Below are positions 19,880 to 29,055 of a DNA stretch of 64,000 nucleotides, piece after piece; the stretch's first letter is position 1, and each line of letters opens with the position of its first letter. Made by a program: the position numbers and the translations under genes. The notes beneath the pieces were generated by a model. The model was not told the DNA's origin, ran no database searches, and saw only the letters and a list, made by a program, of their open reading frames with translations. This DNA is from an uncultured Prevotellaceae bacterium (GTDB lineage Bacteria > Bacteroidota > Bacteroidia > Bacteroidales > Bacteroidaceae), in assembly GCA_945865175.1 (NCBI GenBank), contig CAMBDA010000007.1, forward strand, positions 21,959 to 85,958, in the 5' to 3' direction.

Positions 19880-20561
19880 ATTCAAAGAATGCCAGAAGCC
19901 ATGCAATGAGGCATGTGAAAACAAAGGTCGCTGCAGGAAGGCGGGAGCAGGAAATGGCAGGGAACCTTACACTGTCGTCCTGAAAGAAAGCATAACGCAC
20001 ACTCACACGCTGGAGGACGCGATAAAGCAGTTTGCCCACAAAAACACCATACAGCATGCCCACAAGAATATCGCTAGGATAATGTACACCCAAATACACA
20101 CGGGAAAGGCTGCACAGCGTAGCCCAGGCAAAGAGCGGGACAGTGATGTCACGCCTGCGGAAAATCAGGGACAGGAAAGTGGCTACACCAAAAGTGTTGG
20201 AGGCATGGCTGGAGAAAAAGCCATACATGCCTCCGCGATAATCGTGAACGGGCACCACAATAAGGCTGAGACCTGGCTCATGGGTGGGACGCAGACGTTG
20301 GAACAGAGGCTTGCACAGGCCGCTGGCCGTCTGGTCAGTAATAGTCACCAGAAGTGCCAGCAGTACAAGGACCAATCCGAAACGTCGGGCCGGACGGTTA
20401 TCAGCCAAGCACACCAGCAGCGAAAGGAAAAAGGGAATCCAGGGTGTGGTCTTGGTCACATACCACATCAGCTGGCTCACCACGTCACTGCCCGCATGGT
20501 TGATACATTGCAGCACCGCCACATCCAGCTGGTACAGATAATCCATCATCTCAGTCATCAT
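19866..20561 (-). CDS. PAP2-family membrane phosphatase
   Basis: A 231-aa polytopic protein with all three PAP2 motifs: KPLFQRLRPTHEP (KX6RP), FSSHASNTFG (the SGH-type motif, with S-H retained) and SRVYLGVHYPSDILVG (SRX5HX3D). Members dephosphorylate lipid pyrophosphates such as undecaprenyl-PP, phosphatidate or lipid A phosphate, with the active site on the periplasmic face. The gene is 9 bp after batE and overlaps the start of the kinase gene, placing it inside the Bat run. Its exact substrate is unknown. Confidence 0.93.
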   Translation of the reverse strand: MMTEMMDYLYQLDVAVLQCINHAGSDVVSQLMWYVTKTTPWIPFFLSLLVCLADNRPARRFGLVLVLLALLVTITDQTASGLCKPLFQRLRPTHEPGLSLIVVPVHDYRGGMYGFFSSHASNTFGVATFLSLIFRRRDITVPLFAWATLCSLSRVYLGVHYPSDILVGMLYGVFVGKLLYRVLQRVSVRYAFFQDDSVRFPAISCSRLPAATFVFTCLIAWLLAFFEYGCM

Positions 20562-20570
20562 AGCAGGATG

Positions 20571-21347
20571 TTATATGCGTTCAAAAGCCTTCTTTTGCAC
20601 CCATCCCACCTTGCCGTCGGAGATGCGTATTTCGGCCCATTCCTTCATGCTGTCGTCCTGCACGTCCAGCCGTGTACCTTCATGAATCACAAAAAGGTCG
20701 TTCCCGTTTTCCGACGGCGTACTCTTGACCGTCACCGAAGAGGCCACCACTACGCCCGATGTGCGGTTCATCACCTTGTTGTGCTGCTGATAGGCACACA
20801 CATTGCCCAAGACGGACAACAGCACACACAGGATGCAGACATAAAGGCCCATCCTGCGCACAGGCATACGACTTGAGAACATGAACAAGGCAAGCATGAC
20901 CAAAGCCAGACTGAAACAAACAAGCGCCAGGATGGCCCACGCATCAGCATACATGAGGCTCACCACATCACTCCAGAGCTGGAACAAGAAGAACTCATGC
21001 ATGGGCTCTATACGGTCGATGGTCTTGTCGCGCAGAAGTTGCAGATTGTAGGCAATGTCGGCATTGGCGGGATCGAGCAGGGCAGCACGTTCATGCCACA
21101 GGATGCTGTGGGCAATGTCGCCCTTGCGATAATACGCACATCCCAGGTTGTAGTACACCACCGCGCTCGCTCCCTGTTCAGCCAACTGGGTGTAGAGCGC
21201 AATGGCCCGATCGTATTGCTCATGAGTGTAGGCACTATCGGCCAATGCCTTTATACTGTCGGTCGGTGCTTCCGCCCGGACTAGAATCGAGGGGATGCAG
21301 AGCATCAGGAATAAGATTGTCCTTAACATAGCTTTGATGATTATCAT
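20571..21347 (-). CDS. batE: BatE, TPR and SH3-like aerotolerance protein
   Basis: The 258-aa product has a signal peptide (MLRTILFLMLCIPSILVRAE, from Met7), TPRs (YYNLGCAYYRKGDIAHSI), two central membrane spans (AWAILALVCFSLALVMLALF and MGLYVCILCVLLSVLGNVCA) and a C-terminal bacterial SH3 domain (VTVKSTPSENGNDLFVIHEG, ending GWVQKKAFERI). This is the BatE architecture. Its start overlaps the batD stop by 4 bp (ATGA), showing translational coupling. Bat proteins are linked to aerotolerance and oxidative-stress survival in Bacteroides fragilis; the mechanism is not known. Confidence 0.9.
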   Translation of the reverse strand: MIIIKAMLRTILFLMLCIPSILVRAEAPTDSIKALADSAYTHEQYDRAIALYTQLAEQGASAVVYYNLGCAYYRKGDIAHSILWHERAALLDPANADIAYNLQLLRDKTIDRIEPMHEFFLFQLWSDVVSLMYADAWAILALVCFSLALVMLALFMFSSRMPVRRMGLYVCILCVLLSVLGNVCAYQQHNKVMNRTSGVVVASSVTVKSTPSENGNDLFVIHEGTRLDVQDDSMKEWAEIRISDGKVGWVQKKAFERI

Positions 21348-23155
21348 TTCTTTATAGCACCATTGAGCCTGTTAAGGGCATCAGATGCTTCGCTGTAAAT
21401 TTTCTCCATATTGGCCACAGGGTCACCAGGCGCATAGCGGGCAAACTCGCATTCATTGACTAGATTAATATAGCAGTCGACCAATGATGCGTCTACACCA
21501 CGTTCTGTGAGTGCCTGTTTCACATTGTCACGGGTAAGATCGGCCATGCGCAGGTTGAGTTTGTCTCCAGCATAGCCCAGCAATGCGCGGGACACCTCAT
21601 CATAGAAGGGTCCGGCCTCTCCAGCCTTGAGCAGGCGGGCTGCATTCTTGAGCCTCCGGGCCGCCTCCCTGCTGGCCTTCTTGTTGCGCTGAAGAGCCAG
21701 GTTAGCATTTTGCCGGGCATAACGACGGAACACCAATGCCAGCACACAGAAGACAAGCAGCAGCACCACATAAGAGAGCACACATTGCGCACTTCCCCAG
21801 AAACGGTAGTTGGCCTGCCGGATGCGGGCCTTTCCCAACTTGATGAAATGGATGTCACTGTCGATTACCTTCAGGTCCTCGCGGTCCACCACGGTATGCT
21901 GGCTTACACCTTGTACCTTCTGAACATGCACATGGAAGGAATCAGTACGAAGGGTCTTGTAATCACCCTTTTGGGGATCGAAATAGCAAAACTCGACGGG
22001 TTGTACCGTGAAATCGCCACCATGACGGGGCACAATAATATAGTCGTACACCACATTGCCCTTTGCGCCCTGGGCCGAATAGGTAGTCTTGTCGTCCACC
22101 TTGGGGTCATACACCTCAAAGTCCTTGGGCAGTTTCACCGTCGGTGCCTTCATCAGCTTCATGTTGCCATGGCCACTCACCACCAGTCGCAGGGTGGCCG
22201 CATCATTGGCCTTGATGTCGGAAGGGGTGAGCGACCCGCTGAGCGTATAGTCTCCCACGGCTCCGTTGAAATTGGCCGGCTTGGGCTGGGGCAAAGGCTT
22301 CACATCAATCTCCAGAGCCGGAGCCTTGATGGTACGCTTCACCAGCTGGGTAAGAGAGCCTCCGCCAAAGAACACATCAAAGGGGTCCATGCTGGTGTTG
22401 TGAACCTCCACCTGCGCCTCAAAAGTGATGGGGGGCACCGTAAGTTTGCCCGACCGTTGGGGGAAGAGCACATACTGACGCCAGATAGTGGTGCCGTAGT
22501 TGCGGCCGTTGACACGTTCATACTTGAGGCTCATCTGGGCCTTGGAGTCAATTTCCTGTACGTGGAAGCCGTCGAGTTGCGGCATCTCTCCTGCCAGCTG
22601 CTGGATATTCACCAGCGTGTACAGCTTGTAGGTAAGCAGCACAGCCTCTTGTTCATAAATCTGGGTCTTGGAGGCGGTAGCCGTAATGTACAGCTCTTCC
22701 GAGGCCTTCACAGGATGTTGTTGCTGGGGCTGACGAATGCCTCCCTGCTGTCCCTGCGAGTGCCTGCCTGCTTGGGATGATGCCGGCAACACTTCTATCT
22801 GCTGGGACTTGCTCTTGTAGGTTTTACCCTCCACCTGCACCGTGGCCACAGGCAGTCTGAACGTACCCTCTTGCGTGGCCATGACGACATAGGTGAAGGT
22901 GACACTACTCGACGAGGTGGTTTTTCCGTTTACCATCTGGAAATTGCTTTGCTTGCTGGTGCTGGGACCGTAGAGTTCATCAAAGCCCTGGAACTTTTCC
23001 ACCTTGAAATCTTCCACGTCACTCGTGTTCACCACATAGCTTACACGTATCTGGTCACCCACCTCCGTCTGGGCAGGCGCCTGCAGGCGCACCGTCACTT
23101 GTCCCCTTGCACACAGGGACACACAACTGAATAAGACTAATAAATATCTATACAT
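21344..23155 (-). CDS. batD: BatD, oxygen-tolerance membrane protein
   Basis: The 603-aa protein has a cleavable signal peptide (LLVLFSCVSLCARGQ), then long beta-rich periplasmic repeats typical of BatD (VTVRLQAPAQTEVGDQIRVS; DYTLSGSLTPSDIKANDAAT). One membrane span lies near residue 455 (LSYVVLLLVFCVLALVFRRY), followed by a basic cytoplasmic helical tail. The length fits the family. It starts 25 bp after batC and is coupled to batE. BatD is thought to scaffold the von Willebrand proteins BatA and BatB. Confidence 0.92.
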   Translation of the reverse strand: MYRYLLVLFSCVSLCARGQVTVRLQAPAQTEVGDQIRVSYVVNTSDVEDFKVEKFQGFDELYGPSTSKQSNFQMVNGKTTSSSSVTFTYVVMATQEGTFRLPVATVQVEGKTYKSKSQQIEVLPASSQAGRHSQGQQGGIRQPQQQHPVKASEELYITATASKTQIYEQEAVLLTYKLYTLVNIQQLAGEMPQLDGFHVQEIDSKAQMSLKYERVNGRNYGTTIWRQYVLFPQRSGKLTVPPITFEAQVEVHNTSMDPFDVFFGGGSLTQLVKRTIKAPALEIDVKPLPQPKPANFNGAVGDYTLSGSLTPSDIKANDAATLRLVVSGHGNMKLMKAPTVKLPKDFEVYDPKVDDKTTYSAQGAKGNVVYDYIIVPRHGGDFTVQPVEFCYFDPQKGDYKTLRTDSFHVHVQKVQGVSQHTVVDREDLKVIDSDIHFIKLGKARIRQANYRFWGSAQCVLSYVVLLLVFCVLALVFRRYARQNANLALQRNKKASREAARRLKNAARLLKAGEAGPFYDEVSRALLGYAGDKLNLRMADLTRDNVKQALTERGVDASLVDCYINLVNECEFARYAPGDPVANMEKIYSEASDALNRLNGAIKK

Positions 23156-23180
23156 ATATTATACATCTATTGGTTATGTT

Positions 23181-23885
23181 CTACCACTGTTTCCGAAGCC
23201 GCTTCTGCTGAGGCTGCTGCTGGGCCTGATGCACCTTGTCCTGGGTGTTCTTCTCGTCCTGCATGGCGGCATTGAGCATCTGCTCGGCATTTTCCCTGCT
23301 CATCTTGTTAGGGTCTGGCTGCTCCTTCTGCTGGTCCTTTTCTTCGTTCTTCTGGTCCTGCTTCTGTTGCTGCTGCTGGTCCTTCTTGTTCTTCTCGTCC
23401 TGTCCGTTCTCGTCCTCCTGCTGGTTCTGCTGATCCTGTCCGCCCTGGTTCTTCTTGAGCAAATACAAGCTCAGCGCATAGTTATAACGGGTGTCGTCCT
23501 GGGACGGGTCGTTTCTGAGAGCCTGACGGTAACAGGCAACAGCCTGGTCGTATTTCTGTGAAGCAAGGCTGATTACACCCATATTGTGGTAGATTTGCGA
23601 CAGGCGATGCTTGTTCTTTTCCAGTCTGGCAGCCTGTTCATACTCCTTCATTGCATCCTCGGCTTTCCCCTGCATCATCAGGGTATAGCCCAAATTATAG
23701 TGGGCAATGGCATTGGTGTTGTCCACCTCGATGGCTTTCTGGTACTTCACCTGGGCATCCGTGAACATGCTGTCGCGCAACAGGCGATTGCCATGACGAA
23801 TATGGTCACGATCGGTCTGTGCTGAGGCTGTCAGCGCAAAACCCACCAGAAGCAATGGCAAAAGATAGTAGATAGATTTCATCAT
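23181..23885 (-). CDS. batC: BatC, TPR protein with Gln-rich tail
   Basis: A 234-aa secreted protein: signal peptide (YYLLPLLLVGFALTASAQT), three TPRs (AIAHYNLGYTLMMQGKAEDA, IYHNMGVISLASQKYDQAV) and a Gln/Asp/Lys-rich low-complexity tail from about residue 160 (KKDQQQQQKQDQKNEEKDQQ). Low-complexity tails are common in BatC. Its start overlaps the batB stop by 4 bp. Such tails vary in length between strains. Confidence 0.9.
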   Translation of the reverse strand: MMKSIYYLLPLLLVGFALTASAQTDRDHIRHGNRLLRDSMFTDAQVKYQKAIEVDNTNAIAHYNLGYTLMMQGKAEDAMKEYEQAARLEKNKHRLSQIYHNMGVISLASQKYDQAVACYRQALRNDPSQDDTRYNYALSLYLLKKNQGGQDQQNQQEDENGQDEKNKKDQQQQQKQDQKNEEKDQQKEQPDPNKMSRENAEQMLNAAMQDEKNTQDKVHQAQQQPQQKRLRKQW

Positions 23886-24922
23886 CCTGTAATCAGTTTA
23901 ATGAATTTACGTATGAAATTGGTGGGAGAGTTTCGACGGGCAATGATGCACATGTCCAAAAAGAGCAACAACAGCCCCAGTACAATGAAGCCCTGGAACT
24001 GCTCGTCGTACGCACTAAACGATTGGCTCTCCAGTACGCTCTTGGACAGTTTGTCGAGCTGCTGAGACAACTTGTGCTGTGCCGAACTGCTATTGTCCAC
24101 ATAGATATAGGCTCCATTTCCCTTCTGGGCTATCTGCTGGCACATCTCCTCATTGAGACGCGACATTACCGTCTGTCCCTCCTCATCCACGATATAGTCG
24201 GTGGTTCCAGGTACAGGAATGGGTGCACCGGAGGGATTACCCACACCCAGCATATACACGTGGATGCCCATCTCTGCGGCAGCTTTGGCAGCTTCCTCTG
24301 CCCCGCCTTCGTTGTCCTCACCATCGGTGATGACAAACACGGCACGGCTGACATCCTTCTGCTGGGTGAAACTTTTGGTGGCCAAATCAATGGCCGTAGC
24401 AATGTCGGTTCCCTGCACACTCATCATGCCGGGCGATATGGTTTCCAGAAACATCTTAGCGCTTACATAGTCGCTGGTGATGGGAAGCTGGGTGAATGCC
24501 TGTCCGGCAAACACAATAAGCCCCACCTTGTCATCGGTCATCTCGTCTACCATGTTGCTCACCAGCATCTTGGCCTTTTCCAAACGGCTGGGCTTCACAT
24601 CCTCGGCCAGCATGGAGTTACTCACATCCAGCGCAATGATGCACTCTATACCCTGGCGCTCACGCTTCTCCACCCTGGTGCCATACTGCGGACGAGCCAG
24701 CGCAATGATGAAGGAGAGCAGCGCCATCATGGCCAACCAGAATTTCAGTTCCGGCCGCACACGCGACACATCTTCAAACAATTCACGCACCAGCGCAGGG
24801 TCGCCATACCTGCGTATCTTTATCCTGCGCCGATAGGACGTGTAGTAGCGCACCGCCACCAGCACCACCAGCACGGCAATAAAATATAGATATTGTGGAT
24901 TCTCGAATCTAAACATACTCAT
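23882..24922 (-). CDS. batB: BatB, von Willebrand factor A protein
   Basis: The 346-aa protein has two N-terminal membrane spans (YLYFIAVLVVLVAVRYY and FWLAMMALLSFIIALARPQY), a vWA domain with the MIDAS motif ALDVSNSMLAED, and a C-terminal span (GFIVLGLLLLFLDMCIIARR). It is predicted to bind a divalent metal and protein partners in the periplasm-facing Bat complex. It is 34 bp after batA, its close paralogue. Confidence 0.93.
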   Translation of the reverse strand: MSMFRFENPQYLYFIAVLVVLVAVRYYTSYRRRIKIRRYGDPALVRELFEDVSRVRPELKFWLAMMALLSFIIALARPQYGTRVEKRERQGIECIIALDVSNSMLAEDVKPSRLEKAKMLVSNMVDEMTDDKVGLIVFAGQAFTQLPITSDYVSAKMFLETISPGMMSVQGTDIATAIDLATKSFTQQKDVSRAVFVITDGEDNEGGAEEAAKAAAEMGIHVYMLGVGNPSGAPIPVPGTTDYIVDEEGQTVMSRLNEEMCQQIAQKGNGAYIYVDNSSSAQHKLSQQLDKLSKSVLESQSFSAYDEQFQGFIVLGLLLLFLDMCIIARRNSPTNFIRKFIKLITG

Positions 24923-24956
24923 GAATATTTGTAAAGGGATTCAATCATTGTGGACA

Positions 24957-25964
24957 TTAGGGCAAGCGCCTGAGTATCGAATTGTTGAGCAACAGCTCCA
25001 AGAACAACGCAATTACAGCCACCAGCATGAAGGGAGCAAACGCCTCGTTACGCTTGGAGAACTGCTTCACCCTCATCTTGGTCTTTTCCAGCTGGTCGAT
25101 CTTGTGATACACCTCACGCAACTTTTCCGTATTGGTGGCCCTGTAAAACTCACCCTGGGTCTTAGCCGCGATGGTGGCCAGTGTCTTGGAGTCGATTTCC
25201 ACAGGCACGTTGATGTACTCCACACCGCCCGCCACAGGTACGGGATAAGGAGCTGTACCGTTGGTACCCACACCAATGGTATACACGCGTATACCAAAGG
25301 TATGGGCAATCTCGGCCGCCATGGCCGGACTAATCTGGCCACGGTTGTTCGTTCCGTCGGTGAGCAGGATAATCACCTTGCTCTTGGCCTTGCTGTCCTT
25401 CAGGCGGGTCACGGCATTGGCGATGCCCATGCCTATGGCCGTTCCATCATCAATGAGTCCACGTTGTGCCATGTCCACCCGCATGTTGTGAAGCATGTTC
25501 AGGAGCACAGCATGGTCTACCGTCATGGGGCATTGTGTATAGGCCTCCCCGGCAAACAGCGTGAGACCGATATTGTCGTTGGGTCGGCCATTGATAAACT
25601 CCACGGCCACCTTCTTGGCAGCCTCTATACGATTGGGTTTGAGGTCTTCGGCCAACATGCTCGTACTCACATCCATGCACAACATGATGTCAATGCCTTC
25701 CATGCTCTTGTTGCTCCAGCTGTTGGTAGTGTGCGGACGGGCCAATGCCAGTACTGCCGCCACCAGACACACCACCCTGCACACGAAAGGAAGAGGCTGA
25801 AGATGCTGACGCCACGACTTTTTCACCCGGCCAAAGGAGCGCAAGGTGCTCACACGCATGGCAGGTGTGGAACGCTGCTGATAGAAGAAGTGCCAGATGA
25901 TATAGACGGGTATCAGCAGGAGCAAAAACAGATATTCGTAATTTGCAAATGTCATAACAGTCAA
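24957..25964 (-). CDS. batA: BatA, von Willebrand factor A protein
   Basis: The 335-aa paralogue of BatB has N-terminal spans (YEYLFLLLLIPVYIIWHFFY; FVCRVVCLVAAVLALARP), MIDAS motif CMDVSTSMLAED, the LLTDGTNNRG loop and a final span (FAPFMLVAVIALFLELLLNN). Its start overlaps the preceding gene by 4 bp. Together with BatB it is likely a target of the MoxR chaperone ATPase encoded upstream. Confidence 0.93.
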   Translation of the reverse strand: MTVMTFANYEYLFLLLLIPVYIIWHFFYQQRSTPAMRVSTLRSFGRVKKSWRQHLQPLPFVCRVVCLVAAVLALARPHTTNSWSNKSMEGIDIMLCMDVSTSMLAEDLKPNRIEAAKKVAVEFINGRPNDNIGLTLFAGEAYTQCPMTVDHAVLLNMLHNMRVDMAQRGLIDDGTAIGMGIANAVTRLKDSKAKSKVIILLTDGTNNRGQISPAMAAEIAHTFGIRVYTIGVGTNGTAPYPVPVAGGVEYINVPVEIDSKTLATIAAKTQGEFYRATNTEKLREVYHKIDQLEKTKMRVKQFSKRNEAFAPFMLVAVIALFLELLLNNSILRRLP

Positions 25965-27037
25965 ATTATTAAATCACAAACACGCCACAATATCCACAGC
26001 AGCGTAGCCACCGACAGGCAGGAGAAGATAAGAATCACCACACGCATGGCTATCACCTGGTTCTGGCGGTGGTGGTCGGTTTCCTTCACAATCTCGGGTT
26101 CCGGTTTGGCATTGGGGTCAGGTTCCACCTTAGTCTGGTTGATATACTCTACCGCTGCCATCAGGTTGGCATCGTTCTCGTTGTCCTGTGCTATGTACTT
26201 GGCAAACTTCACAAGGTCGGCCGTGCGGAACACTTCACGCAGTTCACGGAGCGACTCTTCATCGTTTTCCCGCAACAGACGTTCGATAATCTGGCCTGAC
26301 GTCATCTCCAGGGCATTGAATCCATATCGTTCACGGATATAGGTACGGAGGGCGTCGGTCAACTGGGTATAATAGGCCTTTCCTTCCTCCTGCGTCAGGT
26401 TCTTGGTTTGCTTGATACGCTCGATTTCCTCAATAGCCACCTGATGGGGAGGCAGTTTCTTCTTTCTGCGTATGATACGCACAAAGGGCTTGCCCGTTCG
26501 TACACGTAACAGCAGGATATGGGAAGACAACAGCATGAAGATGATCGCAAAAGAAGCCCAGAATATGAGATTCCAGTCGTTCCAGCTGAAAGGTGGCTTC
26601 ATCACGTCGCGAGGAGGATAGAAGCGGTCGGTATGGAGGGTATCCACATCCATTGTATACACCTTCAGAGCCATACGGGGCGAGGAATAGCTTTTGCCGT
26701 CCACCTTCACCTCAAAAGGAGGCAGATAATAGAGCGACGAATCCCAGGCCGTAATCAGATAGCGCTGAACCACCTCCTTCCGCTGGCCCTCATTGAGGTA
26801 AGCGGTATCGGCATGCATAATATCGAGCACCTCTACGTCGGGCACCAGCATTTGTCCCTTCTTTATGTCGGGCAGTTCCAGTTTCTGCTTGGCATCGAGC
26901 GTCACCTTCAGCGTGGCGTAGGTCTGCTCACCTATAAACATCTGCACGCTGTCGAGCATGGCCTCCACCTGCACCTGTGCCATTGCCGCGCAGGCAAACA
27001 CCATCATTGCCAGCGTTAAAACAGAAATTCTTTTCAT
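25961..27037 (-). CDS. Bat-operon membrane protein (BatD-like)
   Basis: The 358-aa protein has a signal peptide (SVLTLAMMVFACAAMAQ), a beta-rich periplasmic part (LDSVQMFIGEQTYATLKVTL), a membrane span near residue 165 (NLIFWASFAIIFMLLSSHIL), a charged helical cytoplasmic region and a last span (VVILIFSCLSVATLLWILWR). It occupies the usual place between the DUF58 gene and batA. The architecture echoes a shortened BatD. The role is probably structural. Confidence 0.82.
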   Translation of the reverse strand: MKRISVLTLAMMVFACAAMAQVQVEAMLDSVQMFIGEQTYATLKVTLDAKQKLELPDIKKGQMLVPDVEVLDIMHADTAYLNEGQRKEVVQRYLITAWDSSLYYLPPFEVKVDGKSYSSPRMALKVYTMDVDTLHTDRFYPPRDVMKPPFSWNDWNLIFWASFAIIFMLLSSHILLLRVRTGKPFVRIIRRKKKLPPHQVAIEEIERIKQTKNLTQEEGKAYYTQLTDALRTYIRERYGFNALEMTSGQIIERLLRENDEESLRELREVFRTADLVKFAKYIAQDNENDANLMAAVEYINQTKVEPDPNAKPEPEIVKETDHHRQNQVIAMRVVILIFSCLSVATLLWILWRVCDLII

Positions 27038-27055
27038 ACGTAGTTATTGATTCAT

Positions 27056-27931
27056 TTAATTTCGTTTGGCAAACAAGCTCATCAGCGCCACCACGTAATC
27101 ATGGTCCGTACGGATGCTCACCGCATCCACATTGCTCCGGCTGAAGATGTCGCGGAGGTGTTTGACATGCTGCTGCCACCATTGGGCATGGGCCTTTCTT
27201 ACCGATGCGCTGCTGGTGTCCACAATCTTGGTGAAGCCATCCTCGGCATCCCGCATCTTCAGCAAGCCCACATCAGGCAGTTCAGCCACCCTACGGTCGT
27301 ACACCTGAATAGCCACCACATCATGCTTGCGGTTGGCGATGGTGAGCGCCTGCTGGTAATTGTGGCCGTCGATGAAGTCACTCATTACAAAAGCCGTGCA
27401 GCGGCGTTTGATGGCCTGCGTCAGATATTGCAGGGCATAGCCTATATCCGTGGCATTGCTTTGGGGCTTGAACTCCAGCAATTCACGTATGATGTACAGA
27501 ATATGCTTGCGTCCCTTCTTGGGAGGGATAAACTTCTCCACATGGTCCGAGAAGAAGATTACGCCAATCTTGTCATTGTTCTGAATGGCCGAGAAAGCCA
27601 GCGTGGCAGCTATCTCGGTCACCATGTCTCGCTTCATCTGTCTGACAGTGCCATAGTTGAGACTACCGCTCACGTCCACAAGCAGCATAACAGTGAGCTC
27701 GCGTTCCTCCTCAAACACCTTTATATAAGGCTTGTTGAAACGCGCTGTCACGTTCCATTCTATGTCGCGTATGTCATCGCCATACTGGTATTCCCTCACT
27801 TCGGAAAACACCATGCCACGGCCCTTGAAGGCACTATGATATTCGCCAGCGAATATATTGGTGCTCAAGCCTTTCGACTTGATTTCAATCTGACGTACAC
27901 GCTTCAATAAATCAGACGATTCCATTTGCAT
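27056..27931 (-). CDS. DUF58 / vWA-like protein of the Bat operon
   Basis: The 291-aa soluble protein matches the DUF58 family: SKGLSTNIFAGEYHSAFKGR, the signature VREYQYGDDIRDIEWNVTAR and a vWA-like metal site LLVDVSGSLNYGT. It lies 6 bp after moxR and 18 bp before the next gene. DUF58 proteins accompany MoxR ATPases almost universally and are thought to help assemble or activate the vWA complex. Confidence 0.93.
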   Translation of the reverse strand: MQMESSDLLKRVRQIEIKSKGLSTNIFAGEYHSAFKGRGMVFSEVREYQYGDDIRDIEWNVTARFNKPYIKVFEEERELTVMLLVDVSGSLNYGTVRQMKRDMVTEIAATLAFSAIQNNDKIGVIFFSDHVEKFIPPKKGRKHILYIIRELLEFKPQSNATDIGYALQYLTQAIKRRCTAFVMSDFIDGHNYQQALTIANRKHDVVAIQVYDRRVAELPDVGLLKMRDAEDGFTKIVDTSSASVRKAHAQWWQQHVKHLRDIFSRSNVDAVSIRTDHDYVVALMSLFAKRN

Positions 27932-27937
27932 GGTCTA

Positions 27938-28933
27938 TCAGGGTACTTCTACTTTATTGAGCACATTGTTCACAATCTCGTCGCTGGTCACATTGTTGGC
28001 CTCAGCCTCATAGGTGAGCCCTATACGATGACGCAGTACATCATGTGCCACAGCCCTCACGTCCTCCGGAATCACATAGCCACGACGCTTGATAAAGGCG
28101 TATGCCCGGGCAGCCAGCGCCAGGTTGATGCTCGCACGGGGCGAACCGCCAATCTCAATATAGTCCTTGATTTCCTTCAGACCGTACTTTTCGGGATAGC
28201 GTGTAGAGAACACCACGTCGGCGATATACTGTTCTATCTTTTCGTCGATATACACCTGCTTCACCACCCTGCGTGCCTCGATAATCTCCTGGGTGGTCAT
28301 TACAGGACGCACGTTTTGCTCTTCTCCGTTGATTTGCTGGCGGATGATGAGTTTCTCTTCCTCCAGACGAGGGTAGTCGATGATGACCTTGAGCATGAAA
28401 CGGTCCACCTGGGCCTCGGGCAAGGGATAGGTACCCTCCTGCTCAATGGGGTTCTGGGTAGCCAGCACCAGGAAGGGGGAGGGCAATTCAAAGGTGTGCT
28501 TCCCGATGGTCACCTGTCTCTCCTGCATGGCCTCAAGCAACGCGCTCTGCACCTTCGCTGGCGCACGGTTGATTTCATCCGCCAACACAAAGTTGGCAAA
28601 CACAGGGCCTTTCTCCACCTGGAAGGCTTCTTCCTTCTGACTATAAATCATCGTACCTATCACGTCAGCGGGCAACAGGTCAGGCGTAAACTGGATGCGG
28701 CTGAATTTCGAGTCCACCAGTTTGGAAAGGGTCTTGATAGCCTTGGTCTTGGCCAAACCGGGCACACCTTCCAGCAGCACATGGCCATCGCTGAGGAGAC
28801 CGATGAGCAACGACTCAATCAGATGTTTCTGACCTACAATCACTTGGTTCATGCCTGTCACCAGATTGGTGACAAATGCACTCTGACGTTCAATCCGTTC
28901 ATTCAACTCACGGATATCAATAGAATCTGCCAT
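27938..28933 (-). CDS. moxR: MoxR-type AAA+ ATPase
   Basis: Chaperone-like AAA+ ATPase, 331 aa. Walker A is GVPGLAKTKAI (near 56), Walker B VLADEINRAPAK, sensor 1 LATQNPIEQEG and the C-terminal lid RRGYVIPEDVRAVA. It heads the Bat run and has its own -7 element at 28971-28979. MoxR ATPases act on vWA proteins, here presumably BatA, BatB and the DUF58 protein. Confidence 0.95.
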   Translation of the reverse strand: MADSIDIRELNERIERQSAFVTNLVTGMNQVIVGQKHLIESLLIGLLSDGHVLLEGVPGLAKTKAIKTLSKLVDSKFSRIQFTPDLLPADVIGTMIYSQKEEAFQVEKGPVFANFVLADEINRAPAKVQSALLEAMQERQVTIGKHTFELPSPFLVLATQNPIEQEGTYPLPEAQVDRFMLKVIIDYPRLEEEKLIIRQQINGEEQNVRPVMTTQEIIEARRVVKQVYIDEKIEQYIADVVFSTRYPEKYGLKEIKDYIEIGGSPRASINLALAARAYAFIKRRGYVIPEDVRAVAHDVLRHRIGLTYEAEANNVTSDEIVNNVLNKVEVP

Positions 28934-28970
28934 AATTGATATGTTGTAATATATTTTGTTTCAAAATCGC

Positions 28971-28979
28971 ACAAAATTA
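28971..28979 (-). promoter_or_regulatory. -7 element of the moxR/Bat operon promoter
   Basis: TAATTTTGT on the minus strand matches TAnnTTTG, 37 bp before the moxR ATG. A weak -33 (TTGG) lies 21 bp further upstream. This is the only promoter-like sequence I found before the 16-kb minus-strand run. Confidence 0.55.
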
Positions 28980-29055
28980 GCACATTTCAGAGATATTACA
29001 CCAACAATTATGCCTAAAAATGGTTATTGACGTGTTTAAATAAGTTAAATCAATA

